Positions 7,052 through 14,532 are shown, numbered from the stretch's first letter. The stretch: DNA of 14,532 nucleotides from Oscillospiraceae bacterium (GCA_014858325.1 RKCM01000149.1:1-14532); one strand, 5' to 3'. The notes: generated by a model not told the origin, from the letters alone. Numbers and translations are program-made.

Positions 7052-8821
7052 ATGCAACACCCTCTTTCAGAATACCCCCGCCCTGCCATGCGGCGGGACA
7101 GCTATGAATGCCTGAACGGGCTCTGGCAATACGCGTTTACCAAGGCGGCGCAGTTCCCCACGGCGTGGGACGGCAGCATTTTGGTGCCCTACTCGCCCGA
7201 AGCAAAGGCTTCCGGCGTGGGGCGGACCCTGCAGCCCGGGGAGTGGCTGCACTACCACCGCACCTTTGCGCCCCCGGCGGGGCAGGGCGGGCGGGTGCTG
7301 CTCCACTTTGGGGCGGTGGACTACGCCTGTGCCGTGGAGGTGAACGGCCATCTGGTGGGCGGCCACCGGGGCGGCTACTGGCCCTTTGCGCTGGATGTGA
7401 CCGAGGCGCTGAACGGCACCGGCCGCAACACCCTCTGGGTGGCGGTACAGGACCCAAGCGACACCGGCACCCAGGCCCGGGGCAAGCAGACGCTGCACCC
7501 CGGCGGGATGTTCTACCCGGCCCAGAGCGGCATCTGGCAGACCGTCTGGCTGGAGCGGGTGCCGGATAATTTCATCGAGACGCTGACGGTGACCCCGGAT
7601 TACGACGCCGGAACGGTGACGGTGAAGGCCCATGTCAGCCAGCCCGGCGGGGCGAAAAACCTCTGGGCCGTGGTGCGGGCCGGGGGCGTGACCATCGCCG
7701 AGGACTGGGGCAGCGACGAGGCCGACCGGGACGGGGAAGTGACCCTGCAGATCCCGGAGGAGCAGTTCCGCCCGTGGAGCCCGGACCGCCCCTTCCTCTA
7801 CGACCTCACCGTGGGCACCACGCAGGGGCAGGAGGAGGACTTTGACACGGTGCACAGCTACTTTGCTCTGCGCAAGTGGGAGACAAAGCCCGACGCCCGG
7901 GGCGTGCTGCGGTTTTTCCTCAACGACAAGCCCATTTTGCTGAACGGCCTGCTGGACCAGGGCTACTGGCCCGAGGGGCTTTACACCCCGCCCAGCGACG
8001 CGGCGCTGGTGCACGAGCTGGAACAGGTGAAAGAGCTGGGCTTCAATCTTCTGCGCAAGCACGCAAAGATCGAGCCGCAGCGGTGGTACTACCACTGCGA
8101 TAAGCTGGGCCTCATCGTCTGGCAGGATATGGTGTACGGCGGCGCACCGCTGAAGCAGTGGTATGTGACCTACCTGACCAACGCGCTGCTGCCCCTGCTC
8201 CGCCGAACCCCGGACGGAAAGGCCTTTTGGGGCCTGCTGGGCCGCGAGAGCAAGGCCAGCCGGGAAGAATACGGGCAGGAGCTGGAAGCCACTGTGGACG
8301 CCCTGCGGGCCCACCCCTGCATCGGCTGCTGGGTGCCCTTCAACGAAGGGTGGGGGCAGTTTGACGCAAAGGCTGCCACGGCAAGGCTGCGGGCGCTGGA
8401 CCCCGGCCGGCTGGTGGACGAGGCCAGCGGCTGGTATGACCAGGGCGGGGGAGACGTGGACTCCCGCCACAACTACTTCTACCCGCTGCGGGTGAGGCCC
8501 GGCGGGCGGGCCGTGGCCCTGAGCGAGTACGGCGGCATTGCCTGGCCCATGCCGGGCCACGAGCCCCCGGGCAGGACCTACGGCTACGGCACGGCCAAAG
8601 ATAAGGCCGATCTGACGAAACGCTACAAAAAATTGCAGTTGAAAACCGTGCTGCCTCAGCTGAAAAACGGCCTTTCGGCCTTGGTATACACCCAGGTGAG
8701 CGATGTGGAGGACGAGGTGAACGGGCTGTTCACCTACGACCGCACGGCGCTCAAGCCCGATGCTTCCGCCGTCCGCTCCTGCAACGCCGCGCTGGCGGCG
8801 GAGTTTGCACGAATTACTTAA
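7052..8821 (+). CDS. Glycoside hydrolase family 2 protein, cytoplasmic
   Basis: A 589-residue GH2 enzyme with the usual order: N-terminal sugar-binding jelly-roll (about 10-170; LNGLWQYAF, VEVNGHLVGGHRGGYWPF, SGIWQTVWLE), an immunoglobulin-like domain (about 173-275) and a TIM barrel (about 280-589). The catalytic pair is intact: acid/base Glu432 in WVPFNEGWGQF and nucleophile Glu492 in ALSEYGG. No signal peptide is present, so it acts on imported oligosaccharides or glycosides. GH2 covers beta-galactosidases, beta-glucuronidases and beta-mannosidases; this short form without C-terminal domains belongs to none that I can name, and the N-x-K motif of glucuronidases is not evident, so substrate is open. 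AGGAGG at 7041-7046 is 5 nt upstream of the ATG. No transporter lies beside it. It ends at a bidirectional terminator facing the minus-strand genes. Confidence 0.93.
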   Translation: MQHPLSEYPRPAMRRDSYECLNGLWQYAFTKAAQFPTAWDGSILVPYSPEAKASGVGRTLQPGEWLHYHRTFAPPAGQGGRVLLHFGAVDYACAVEVNGHLVGGHRGGYWPFALDVTEALNGTGRNTLWVAVQDPSDTGTQARGKQTLHPGGMFYPAQSGIWQTVWLERVPDNFIETLTVTPDYDAGTVTVKAHVSQPGGAKNLWAVVRAGGVTIAEDWGSDEADRDGEVTLQIPEEQFRPWSPDRPFLYDLTVGTTQGQEEDFDTVHSYFALRKWETKPDARGVLRFFLNDKPILLNGLLDQGYWPEGLYTPPSDAALVHELEQVKELGFNLLRKHAKIEPQRWYYHCDKLGLIVWQDMVYGGAPLKQWYVTYLTNALLPLLRRTPDGKAFWGLLGRESKASREEYGQELEATVDALRAHPCIGCWVPFNEGWGQFDAKAATARLRALDPGRLVDEASGWYDQGGGDVDSRHNYFYPLRVRPGGRAVALSEYGGIAWPMPGHEPPGRTYGYGTAKDKADLTKRYKKLQLKTVLPQLKNGLSALVYTQVSDVEDEVNGLFTYDRTALKPDASAVRSCNAALAAEFARIT

Positions 8822-8847
8822 AATAATATTTTAACTTGATAACAAGA

Positions 8848-8891
8848 AAAACCAGAACTGTTGGCTGAATCAGCGATACAGTTCTGGTTTT
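8848..8891. terminator. Bidirectional terminator between GH2 gene and small membrane protein gene
   Basis: AAAACCAGAACTG (8848-8860) pairs perfectly with CAGTTCTGGTTTT (8879-8891); an inner stem GCTGA/TCAGC (8864-8868 with 8870-8874) caps it. An A-run on the left and a T-run on the right let it stop transcription from both sides, fitting the convergent genes. Confidence 0.9.
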
Positions 8892-8919
8892 TCTATTATC
8901 TGCAACAAATGGGAACTTG

Positions 8920-9081
8920 TCATTCCTTCTTGTTCTTTTCAATAGCACTAATAGTGCAAGCAAAACCTGTAATCATGGAAAGTAGTATTGCTCCACCCAT
9001 TGCTTCGTTCATTCCAGCACCAAAGAAAAAACCGATTAACGCTGCAATTACCATAACAATGATTGAAATCATTGTTCTCAT
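8920..9081 (-). CDS. Small two-helix membrane protein, unknown function
   Basis: A 53-residue protein, MRTMISIIVMVIAALIGF at the start, with two hydrophobic helices (about 4-22 and 28-46) joined by a short loop GAGMNEAMGG and ending in a basic/acidic tail (IEKNKKE). The ATG at 9081 is chosen over an upstream in-frame one at 9129 because GGAGG (9090-9094 on the minus strand) lies 8 nt before it and the upstream start would precede the -10 box. An extended -10 promoter sits 37-42 nt upstream. The gene is much richer in A+T than its flanks and ends at the shared terminator. No family is recognised; small double-helix proteins of this sort may be regulatory subunits, phage or plasmid products, or membrane-active peptides. 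Confidence 0.72.
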   Translation of the reverse strand: MRTMISIIVMVIAALIGFFFGAGMNEAMGGAILLSMITGFACTISAIEKNKKE

Positions 9082-9117
9082 GATATATACCTCCATAAAT
9101 TCTGAGTTGTTGAGCCG

Positions 9118-9123
9118 AGTATA
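9118..9123 (-). promoter_or_regulatory. Extended -10 promoter for the small membrane protein
   Basis: On the minus strand TGgTATACT places a 5-of-6 -10 hexamer at 9123-9118 with the TG of an extended -10. No good -35 is seen at 16-18 nt. Transcription would start near 9112, leaving a leader of about 30 nt with a strong ribosome site. Confidence 0.6.
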
Positions 9124-9149
9124 CCACATCCAGTGCGGCGATGCTATGG

Positions 9150-9182
9150 AAAACAGAAAATCCCCAAACCAATTGGTTTGAG
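9150..9182 (-). terminator. Weak terminator candidate after the 79-residue gene
   Basis: The palindrome CAAACC-AATT-GGTTTG (9165-9180) is followed on the minus strand by GGGGATTTTCTGTTTT. The stem is only 6 bp and the T-tract is interrupted, so this is tentative. Confidence 0.35.
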
Positions 9183-9212
9183 GATGGCGGTTGGTGAAGT
9201 GAGACTGGGCGC

Positions 9213-9452
9213 TTACACTGCACGATGAATACCGAAAAAGGGCTCGACGGTGGATGCACTTCTTCCATGGACGCGCGCTTGTTTCAAACCATAATTTTTC
9301 CGCGCGACGGCTTCCACGAAAACACGGTCTTTTTCGGAGGCGTTGTAATAATCCACACCGAACCGCTTACAGGTCGTAAGCAGTTCGTCCAGCCACGACA
9401 TCGTTTCGTCCGACATGGGCGAAAACGCAATATCCATATTGTATTCTTTCAT
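9213..9452 (-). CDS. Small protein of unknown function paired with GNAT gene
   Basis: A 79-residue soluble protein (MKEYNMDIAFSPMSDETM at the start) with a helical middle (SWLDELLTTCKRFGVDYYN, 19-37; EKDRVFVEAVARKNYGLKQA, 40-59) and a short basic end. No DNA-binding motif, signal or membrane segment is seen. It begins 20 nt after the GNAT stop and has the same sort of ribosome site (AAAGGGGG), so the two are very likely co-transcribed and co-regulated. I do not recognise a named family. Because it follows an acetyltransferase in a low-GC block, it could be a partner, substrate or antidote of that enzyme, but nothing in the sequence proves any of these. The last 15 or so residues look less conserved in character and may have been altered by a frameshift. 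Confidence 0.75.
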   Translation of the reverse strand: MKEYNMDIAFSPMSDETMSWLDELLTTCKRFGVDYYNASEKDRVFVEAVARKNYGLKQARVHGRSASTVEPFFGIHRAV

Positions 9453-9472
9453 CTGCGGTTCCCCCTTTCTTT

Positions 9473-9985
9473 TTAGAAAAGATACGAAGAAAAAATATCT
9501 TTGGCTGCCTGATCGGCGATCATAAAGGTCTTGGGGCCATCTGAATACAACGACGCAACCGGCCGTGCGCCAAAATCGCGGATATAATGCTGTTCCAGTT
9601 CGTCCGTCTTAGCTTCAAAAACGACTACGCCGTTGCAGTTGGCGTCAATGGAAAGCTGAATACCAAAGGCAATCATAGCCTTCCCGATGCCCTGATATTT
9701 CTTTTGCTTTGTCAAAGTGGGGTTGCTTTCGGGCTGGCTTTCAATATAGGCAATGTAGACGGCTACGCTTCCTTCTCGGATACGATAAGCACCTAATGCA
9801 AGAATTTCACCATCTTCGGTTTTAGCAACATACTTTTCCTTCTGGGGGTCAAGGATGAAATCGGTATTCCAGACGGTCTGCCAGCCGTTTTGCGTCGCAT
9901 CCAAATCCGCTTTTGTGGCCGCATCGATTTCAATATCGACCTGTTTGCCAGTTGCGGACTCTATGACATAGTACTGCAAAAACAT
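9473..9985 (-). CDS. GNAT family N-acetyltransferase
   Basis: A 170-residue GNAT protein. The acetyl-CoA pyrophosphate loop is the motif KYQGIGKAMIAFGI (96-109; Q-x-x-G-x-G/A pattern), preceded by beta strands EILALGAYRI and AVYIAYIES (the latter is motif-A strand beta 4) and followed by the beta 5 strand GVVVFEAK and the C-terminal HYIRDFGARPV typical of the fold. It would move an acetyl group from acetyl-CoA to an amine in the cytoplasm; the acceptor is unknown. A purine-rich site (AAAGGGGG) lies before the ATG, and a good promoter upstream drives a very short leader. It is followed by the 79-residue gene. A+T content is well above the neighbouring mfd, ptsI and GH2 genes, which points to acquisition. 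Confidence 0.88.
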   Translation of the reverse strand: MFLQYYVIESATGKQVDIEIDAATKADLDATQNGWQTVWNTDFILDPQKEKYVAKTEDGEILALGAYRIREGSVAVYIAYIESQPESNPTLTKQKKYQGIGKAMIAFGIQLSIDANCNGVVVFEAKTDELEQHYIRDFGARPVASLYSDGPKTFMIADQAAKDIFSSYLF

Positions 9986-10007
9986 CGCTTTCGCCCCCTT
10001 TGATTCT

Positions 10008-10036
10008 ATTATAACGAAAATACGGTGGATTTACAA
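10008..10036 (-). promoter_or_regulatory. Promoter of the GNAT / small-protein operon
   Basis: On the minus strand TTGTAA (10036-10031, 4 of 6) and a perfect TATAAT (10013-10008) are 17 nt apart. Transcription would begin about 15 nt before the GNAT start codon, just upstream of its ribosome site, so there is no room for leader control. Confidence 0.78.
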
Positions 10037-10118
10037 GACTGTCTGATGACACTATAAGAGGATGTTCTTGTTGGGAGTGTGCCTGCCTCAAAGCCTGCTA
10101 GTTGCGTGTGATCTTATC

Positions 10119-11213
10119 TTATTTGTTCACGATCTTGGTCATGGGCAGCTTCTTCATGGCGGAGTCGCTGAGGTTATGCTCCATGGAAGCGCCGTAGGCG
10201 GCAAGGTCGTCCTTGAGCTGGGTGCTCTGCAGATCGCGGAGCACCTGGGTGCGGACGTCGTCCAGCGAGGCCACGGCCAGCGGGTCCAGACGCAGAGCAA
10301 GCATCATGGCGTAGCTGGAATACTGCACGGCGGCGGCCTGCCCGTAGGCAAGGCCACGGATGGTGTCGGCGGCACCGTCCTGGGTGAAGGTGGAGTCCAG
10401 CGTGGAAGCGCCCAGCAGCTCGGTCTGGACGTTGGTGTCGGAGGGGGTGCTGCCCAGCACGGCGTAGATGTCCGGCAGGGCGGCCTGAGCGGCGGCGTTC
10501 AGGGCACTGACCTGCTCCGAAGCACTCTCATTGGCGGCCAGATTGACGGCTGTGGCGGCCTGCTGGGCCAGCGTGAGCATCTGGGCCTTCTGGTCGTCGT
10601 CGGCAAAGGCGTAGGTGCTGGTGTTGTAGAGGGGGATGGTGCAGTAGGCCAGCTCTACCATGTTGTTTTCGAGGTGGGCGGTCAGGTCGGCATCGGAAAC
10701 GGGGGTCTCGCCGTTTTCGCCGTAGACGAGGGAGAGCAGGTCATTGCTCTTGAGCAGGATGCGCTCAAAGAGCTTGACGGTCTCCAGCCCGATGCCGTTG
10801 GCCTTGTAGGTGTCGCCGTACTGGTCCATCAGCTGGGCGGCGTAGCTGTCGGCCTGCTGGGTCTCCTCCTCGGTCAACTCGCCGCCCAGCTCGGCAAAGC
10901 GGGTCTCCACGGCGGCGTAGGTCTCAAGGTTTTTCAGCGTCTCCCGGGCAACGTAATCGCGGACGGTGACGGCGTCCTCCCCCTCGGGGGTGATGGTGGC
11001 TTTGAGGAAGCCTTTCACATCGGCGGCATCCTGCTCGGAGGAAGCGAGGTCGGCGGCTTTCTGGTAGGCGTCGTACTGAGCCAGCAGGTAAAGGCCGGAG
11101 GGGATCTCGTAATCACCGATCTTGCCCACGGTATCCGGGGTGGAAAGGGTGCAGCCCGCCAGCGAGAAGACGAGGGCTGCGGCGCACAGCAGTGCAAGCA
11201 ATTTGTTTTTCAT
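10119..11213 (-). CDS. Secreted lipoprotein, SurA/PrsA-like foldase without evident isomerase domain
   Basis: A 364-residue protein with a lipoprotein signal: basic start MKNK, hydrophobic core, lipobox LAGC with Cys21 as lipidation site. The mature part begins TVGKIGDYEIPSGLYLL, the usual entry to the SurA N-terminal chaperone domain (a 'residue-by-residue' GdyeI pattern), followed by largely helical sequence. In PrsA and relatives a parvulin isomerase domain comes next; here the corresponding region (about 175-280, ELAYCTIPLYNTSTYAF onward) has none of the parvulin motifs I would expect, so it is probably a chaperone or relic. It sits directly after mfd, a gene order common in Clostridia where a peptidyl-prolyl isomerase follows mfd, which supports the assignment. 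TAGGAG is 7 nt before the ATG. A hairpin repeat separates it from mfd. Confidence 0.75.
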   Translation of the reverse strand: MKNKLLALLCAAALVFSLAGCTLSTPDTVGKIGDYEIPSGLYLLAQYDAYQKAADLASSEQDAADVKGFLKATITPEGEDAVTVRDYVARETLKNLETYAAVETRFAELGGELTEEETQQADSYAAQLMDQYGDTYKANGIGLETVKLFERILLKSNDLLSLVYGENGETPVSDADLTAHLENNMVELAYCTIPLYNTSTYAFADDDQKAQMLTLAQQAATAVNLAANESASEQVSALNAAAQAALPDIYAVLGSTPSDTNVQTELLGASTLDSTFTQDGAADTIRGLAYGQAAAVQYSSYAMMLALRLDPLAVASLDDVRTQVLRDLQSTQLKDDLAAYGASMEHNLSDSAMKKLPMTKIVNK

Positions 11214-11249
11214 AAACGTACTCCTAAATCGAATATAGTTTCTCTCTTT

Positions 11250-11305
11250 GCCAAAGGCTCCCCTGTTAGGGGAGCTGGCGAGCGAATGCGAGACGGAGAG
11301 GTTTA
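11250..11305 (+). repeat. Intergenic hairpin repeat, copy D
   Basis: GCTCCCC (11257-11263) pairs with GGGGAGC (11269-11275), loop TGTTA; then TGGCGAGCGAATGCGAGACGG and the tail GAGAGGTTTA. The core is shared with copy A and the tail with copy C. The last three bases, TTA, are the mfd stop codon read on the other strand. In the direction of mfd transcription the stem is followed by CCTTTGG, at best a weak terminator. Confidence 0.85.
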
Positions 11306-14300
11306 GCCCTTTTTGGCTAAAATATCCGACATGGCCGCCAGGATGCTTTGCAGCAGCTCCAGCGGCTTTTCGTCGGGCTGTAAGGTGACGGAGAGGTAGG
11401 GCTTAGCCCCGGCTCCGGCCGTGACGCGGCCGTTGAAGGCCACCAGCAGGCCCTTGATCATGGGCAGCTCCAGCGTCTCCACCTGCAGCAGCAGGGTGTC
11501 CTTTTTCTGGGTGACCTCGTACACGCCCACGGCGGCGGCCTGCACCCGCACCAGCGACACGTTGACGAGGTCGCTGACCGAGGGGGGCGGGTCGCCGTAG
11601 CGGTCGATGAGCTCGTCCAGCACGTCGGCGGCGTCCTCGGGGGTCTGGATGGCGGCAATGCGCTTGTAGGCCTCGATACGGCCCGGGCCGTCGGCGATGT
11701 ATTTCTCCGGGATGAAGGCGTCCACCCGCAGGTCCACCAGACACTCGCTCTTGTCCCGCTGGATGGGCTCGCCCTTGACCCGGGCGATGGCCTGATTGAG
11801 CATCTTGACGTAGAGGTCGTAGCCCACGGCCTCCATGTGGCCGTGCTGGCTGTGGCCCAGAAGACTGCCCGCGCCGCGAATTTGCAGATCGCGCATGGCG
11901 ATGCGGAAGCCGGAGCCGAAGGCCGTGAACTCCCGGATGGCGGAGAGCCGCTTCTGGGCGATGTCGGAGAGGGTCTTATCCCGCCGGAAGGTGAAATAGG
12001 CGTAGGCCTTACGGCCCGAGCGGCCCACCCGGCCCCGGATCTGGTACAGCTGGGCAAGGCCCATGCGGTCCGCATCCTCGATGATGAGGGTGTTGCAGTT
12101 GCGCACGTCGATGCCCGTCTCGATGAGGGTGGTGCAGACGAGGATGTCGATCTCGCCGTTCAGCAGGTGCTGCCACACCGGGTTCAGCTCGTCCTCGGTC
12201 ATCTTGCCGTGGGCGATGCCCACCCGGGCCCCGGGCACCATCTGGCTGACATGGGCGGCGGTGGACTCGATGTTGTCCACCCGGTTGTGCAGGTAGTAGA
12301 CCTGCCCGCCCCGAGCCAGCTCTTTTTTCATGGCTTCGGCCAGGATCACGTCGTTGTACTCCAAAACGAAGGTCTCCACGGGCTGGCGCTCAAAGGGCGG
12401 CTGCTCGATGGTGGAAAGGTCCCGGATGCCGCTCATGGCCATGTTCAGGGTGCGGGGGATGGGGGTGGCCGAGAGGGTGAGCATATCCACGCCGATAAAG
12501 TTCTCCTTCAGCTTTTCCTTGTGCTTGACGCCGAAGCGCTGCTCCTCGTCGATGATGACAAGGCCCAGGTCGTGGAACTTTACGTCCTTGGAGAGGAGGC
12601 GGTGGGTGCCCACCACGATGTCCACACTGCCCGCCTGCAGGCCCCGCAGGGTCTCCTTCTGCTGCTTGGCGGTGCGGAAGCGGGACATCATCTCCACCCG
12701 GACGGGGAAAGCCTCCATGCGGGAGAGGATGGTGTTGTAATGCTGCCAGGCCAGCAGGGTGGTGGGGGCCAGAATGGCGCACTGCTTGCCCCCCATGACG
12801 CACTTGAAGGCCGCCCGCAGGGCCACCTCCGTCTTGCCCACGCCCACGTCGCCGCAGAGCAGGCGGTCCATGGGGTAGGGCTTTTCCATATCTTTTTTGA
12901 TCTCGGCGGTGGCGTTCAGCTGGTCGTCGGTCTCGTCGTACTCAAAGCGGGTCTCAAAATCGCCCTGCCAGTCGCCGTCAGGCGGGAAAGCGTAGCCTTT
13001 GGCCTGCCGCCGCCGGGCGTAAAGGGCGATGAGCTCCTGTGCCATCTCCTCGGTGGCTTTTTTGACCCTGGCCCGGGTGCGCTGCCACTCCGCGCCGCCA
13101 AGCTTAGCCAGCTTGACCTTTTCCTCATCGCCGGGGGCGGTGTAGCGGGAGAGCAGGTCCAGCTGGGTGACGGGCACGTACAGCACATCGGAGCCGGAAT
13201 ATTGGATCTTGAGATAATCCTTGACGGCCCCCTGCACCTCCAGCCGCTGGATGCCCGCGTACATGCCGATGCCGTGGCTCTGATGGACCACGTAATCCCC
13301 GGGCTTGATGTCCGAAAGGCTGGACAGGGCGTTTTTGTTCTTTTTGCGCTTTTTGGCGGTCTCGGCCTCCTCGTCCAGCCCGTGGCGGCGGGAGGAGAGC
13401 ACCGCAGCATGGGCAAAGGGGAAGGTGCACCCGGCGGTGAGGTGGCCGGGCAGCACCTGCACCAGCCCCTTGGCAGGCCGCACGTCCCGGCTGAGGCTGA
13501 CGGCATAGCCCTTGTCGGCCAGGTCCCGGGTCAGCGCCGCCGCGCCCTTGGGGGTGCCCGCAAACAGGGCAATGGCGTACCCCTGCGCAATGAGGGGGTC
13601 GAGGTCTTCCCGCAGGGAGGCGAGGTCGCCGCCCCAGTTGGGGGCCGCAAAGGCCTCCGCGTTGATGAGGTCTTTGAGCCGGAACTCGTTCATCCCGCGC
13701 AGGAAGTTTTCGCACAGCAGGGTGCTCTGCTTCTGGGCCGCAAAGGCCAGGTCGTCCATGGTCTGGTAGAGCACATCCAGCCCCGGGCAGAGGACGCCCT
13801 CTTCCAAAAGGCCCGTCAGCTCCTCGCCCCGGCGGTACTCGGTGGCCTTCTGGGCGTCCCGGATGCCGCCCACCTCGTCCAGCACGAAAATGGGGCGGTC
13901 CAGGTGGTCTAAAAGGGTGGCGGGCGTTTCGTATCGCAGGCCGTAGTATTTATCCATGGCCTCGGGCATCAGGCCGGAATCCAGCTGGGCAAGATCGGCC
14001 TCCATGGCCTTTTCCAGCGCAGTGCGCCGCTTGCCCCGGGCTTTTTTCTGGGCATCGCGCAGGGCCTGGGCCGTCTCGGCGGTGTCGCCGAACAGCACCT
14101 CCCGGGCAGGGGAGAGGTAGACCTTCTCTAGGCTGCCGTCCCGGCGCTGGGTGAGCAGGTCAAAGGAGGAGAGGGAATCGATCTCGTCGTCCCAGTACTC
14201 CACACGGGCGGGCTGGCGCATATCGGGGGCGTAGATGTCCACGATGTCGCCCCGGACGCTGAACTGGCCCGGGCCGTCCACCTGCGTGCGCCGGACGTAC

Positions 14301-14532
14301 CCGGCAGCAAACAGCCGGGCAACCAGCGTCTCTCGGTTGTAGACCATGCCGGGCTTGAGGGTGAGGGTGTTTTTCAAAAATTCGTCCCGGGGGACGGTGT
14401 ATTGCAGCAGGGCCTCGGCGGGGACGCAGACGGCCTGCAGCCGCCCGCCCGCCAGCTGGCCCAGCACGGAAAGGCGGCGGTACTCGTACTCGCGGCCCGC
14501 GCCCTCCACGGGGCGCAGCATCAGGTCCCGGG
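11303..14532 (-). CDS. mfd: Transcription-repair coupling factor Mfd (N-terminus outside window)
   Basis: About 1075 residues of Mfd are visible, ending in a normal stop; the frame continues through the right edge (RDL precedes the first Met at 14521), and the family norm of about 1150-1180 residues implies that roughly 80-100 are missing. Mfd removes RNA polymerase stalled at DNA damage and recruits UvrA. Order along the protein: UvrB-like damage-recognition region (GREYEYRRLSVLGQL, YTVPRDEFLKNTL, GQFSVRGDIVDIYAP), the polymerase-binding CarD/RID domain (PGDYVVHQSHGIGMY, near 13300-13255), then the helicase core with Walker A GDVGVGKT (12830-12853), DEEQ box (12539-12550), TLSATPIPRT, the second RecA lobe with YLHNRV, TLIIEDADRMGLAQLYQIRG and RVGRSG, and the C-terminal TRCF domain (LRVDAFIPEKYI). 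All helicase motifs are intact. The lipoprotein gene follows. Confidence 0.97.
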   Translation of the reverse strand, partial: RDLMLRPVEGAGREYEYRRLSVLGQLAGGRLQAVCVPAEALLQYTVPRDEFLKNTLTLKPGMVYNRETLVARLFAAGYVRRTQVDGPGQFSVRGDIVDIYAPDMRQPARVEYWDDEIDSLSSFDLLTQRRDGSLEKVYLSPAREVLFGDTAETAQALRDAQKKARGKRRTALEKAMEADLAQLDSGLMPEAMDKYYGLRYETPATLLDHLDRPIFVLDEVGGIRDAQKATEYRRGEELTGLLEEGVLCPGLDVLYQTMDDLAFAAQKQSTLLCENFLRGMNEFRLKDLINAEAFAAPNWGGDLASLREDLDPLIAQGYAIALFAGTPKGAAALTRDLADKGYAVSLSRDVRPAKGLVQVLPGHLTAGCTFPFAHAAVLSSRRHGLDEEAETAKKRKKNKNALSSLSDIKPGDYVVHQSHGIGMYAGIQRLEVQGAVKDYLKIQYSGSDVLYVPVTQLDLLSRYTAPGDEEKVKLAKLGGAEWQRTRARVKKATEEMAQELIALYARRRQAKGYAFPPDGDWQGDFETRFEYDETDDQLNATAEIKKDMEKPYPMDRLLCGDVGVGKTEVALRAAFKCVMGGKQCAILAPTTLLAWQHYNTILSRMEAFPVRVEMMSRFRTAKQQKETLRGLQAGSVDIVVGTHRLLSKDVKFHDLGLVIIDEEQRFGVKHKEKLKENFIGVDMLTLSATPIPRTLNMAMSGIRDLSTIEQPPFERQPVETFVLEYNDVILAEAMKKELARGGQVYYLHNRVDNIESTAAHVSQMVPGARVGIAHGKMTEDELNPVWQHLLNGEIDILVCTTLIETGIDVRNCNTLIIEDADRMGLAQLYQIRGRVGRSGRKAYAYFTFRRDKTLSDIAQKRLSAIREFTAFGSGFRIAMRDLQIRGAGSLLGHSQHGHMEAVGYDLYVKMLNQAIARVKGEPIQRDKSECLVDLRVDAFIPEKYIADGPGRIEAYKRIAAIQTPEDAADVLDELIDRYGDPPPSVSDLVNVSLVRVQAAAVGVYEVTQKKDTLLLQVETLELPMIKGLLVAFNGRVTAGAGAKPYLSVTLQPDEKPLELLQSILAAMSDILAKKG

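Noticed and set aside
7067..8560. Minus-strand open frame opposite the GH2 gene
   Set aside because: Shadow frame; the plus strand has intact GH2 catalytic motifs.
8948..9268. 106-codon minus-strand frame overlapping the 53-residue membrane protein
   Set aside because: No ribosome site, mixed composition, and it runs through the promoter and the end of the neighbouring gene.
10062..13912. Long plus-strand open frames opposite the lipoprotein and mfd genes
   Set aside because: Shadow frames rich in Gly/His/Val with no recognisable domain; mfd motifs fix the coding strand as minus.

Overview
The window looks like chromosome (or a metagenome-assembled contig) of a high-GC, low-spore-potential gut Clostridia, most like the Faecalibacterium / Gemmiger / Subdoligranulum group of Oscillospiraceae. 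This is inferred from protein style (Ruminococcaceae-type HPr and Enzyme I, an LPXTG-like LIQTGQLNWP sorting signal, a DUF4830 protein), strong GC3 codon bias and the intergenic hairpin repeats; no rRNA or tRNA is present to confirm it.

Layout. 1-487 holds the C-terminal part of an SbcC-like SMC-type ATPase on the minus strand, lower in GC than what follows. It abuts, nose to nose, the last part of a sortase-anchored surface protein (about 488-607, +) whose stop overlaps a sortase gene (600-1193, +). Both abutting genes lose their 5' part at the same point, so this is either a real rearrangement or an assembly chimera. After a strong terminator and two oppositely oriented hairpin repeats comes a DUF4830 membrane-anchored protein with a duplicated acidic C-terminal motif (1466-2218). 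Then follow ptsH (2415-2672) and ptsI (2766-4412), the general phosphotransferase proteins HPr and Enzyme I, separated by a terminator-like hairpin; a CDF metal exporter (4558-5748) in a likely operon with a class I/II aminotransferase (5767-6951); a hairpin-repeat cluster; and a cytoplasmic family 2 glycoside hydrolase (7052-8821).

8822-10040 is an AT-richer block on the minus strand: a 53-residue two-helix membrane protein, a 79-residue unknown protein and a GNAT acetyltransferase, each group with its own good promoter. It looks acquired and is the best candidate here for a little-studied module. From 10119 to the right edge, minus strand, a secreted lipoprotein of SurA/PrsA-like ancestry lies downstream of mfd (transcription-repair coupling factor), whose N-terminus is outside the window.

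Cooperation: HPr and Enzyme I supply phosphate for sugar uptake; the GH2 enzyme would cleave imported glycosides; the sortase would anchor the adjacent surface protein; mfd and the foldase-like lipoprotein form a common Clostridia gene pair. A family of two-hairpin repeats (copies near 1279-1333, 1342-1400, 6949-6981, 6988-7036 and 11250-11305) fills several intergenic gaps, and twice its end forms the stop codon of the neighbouring gene.
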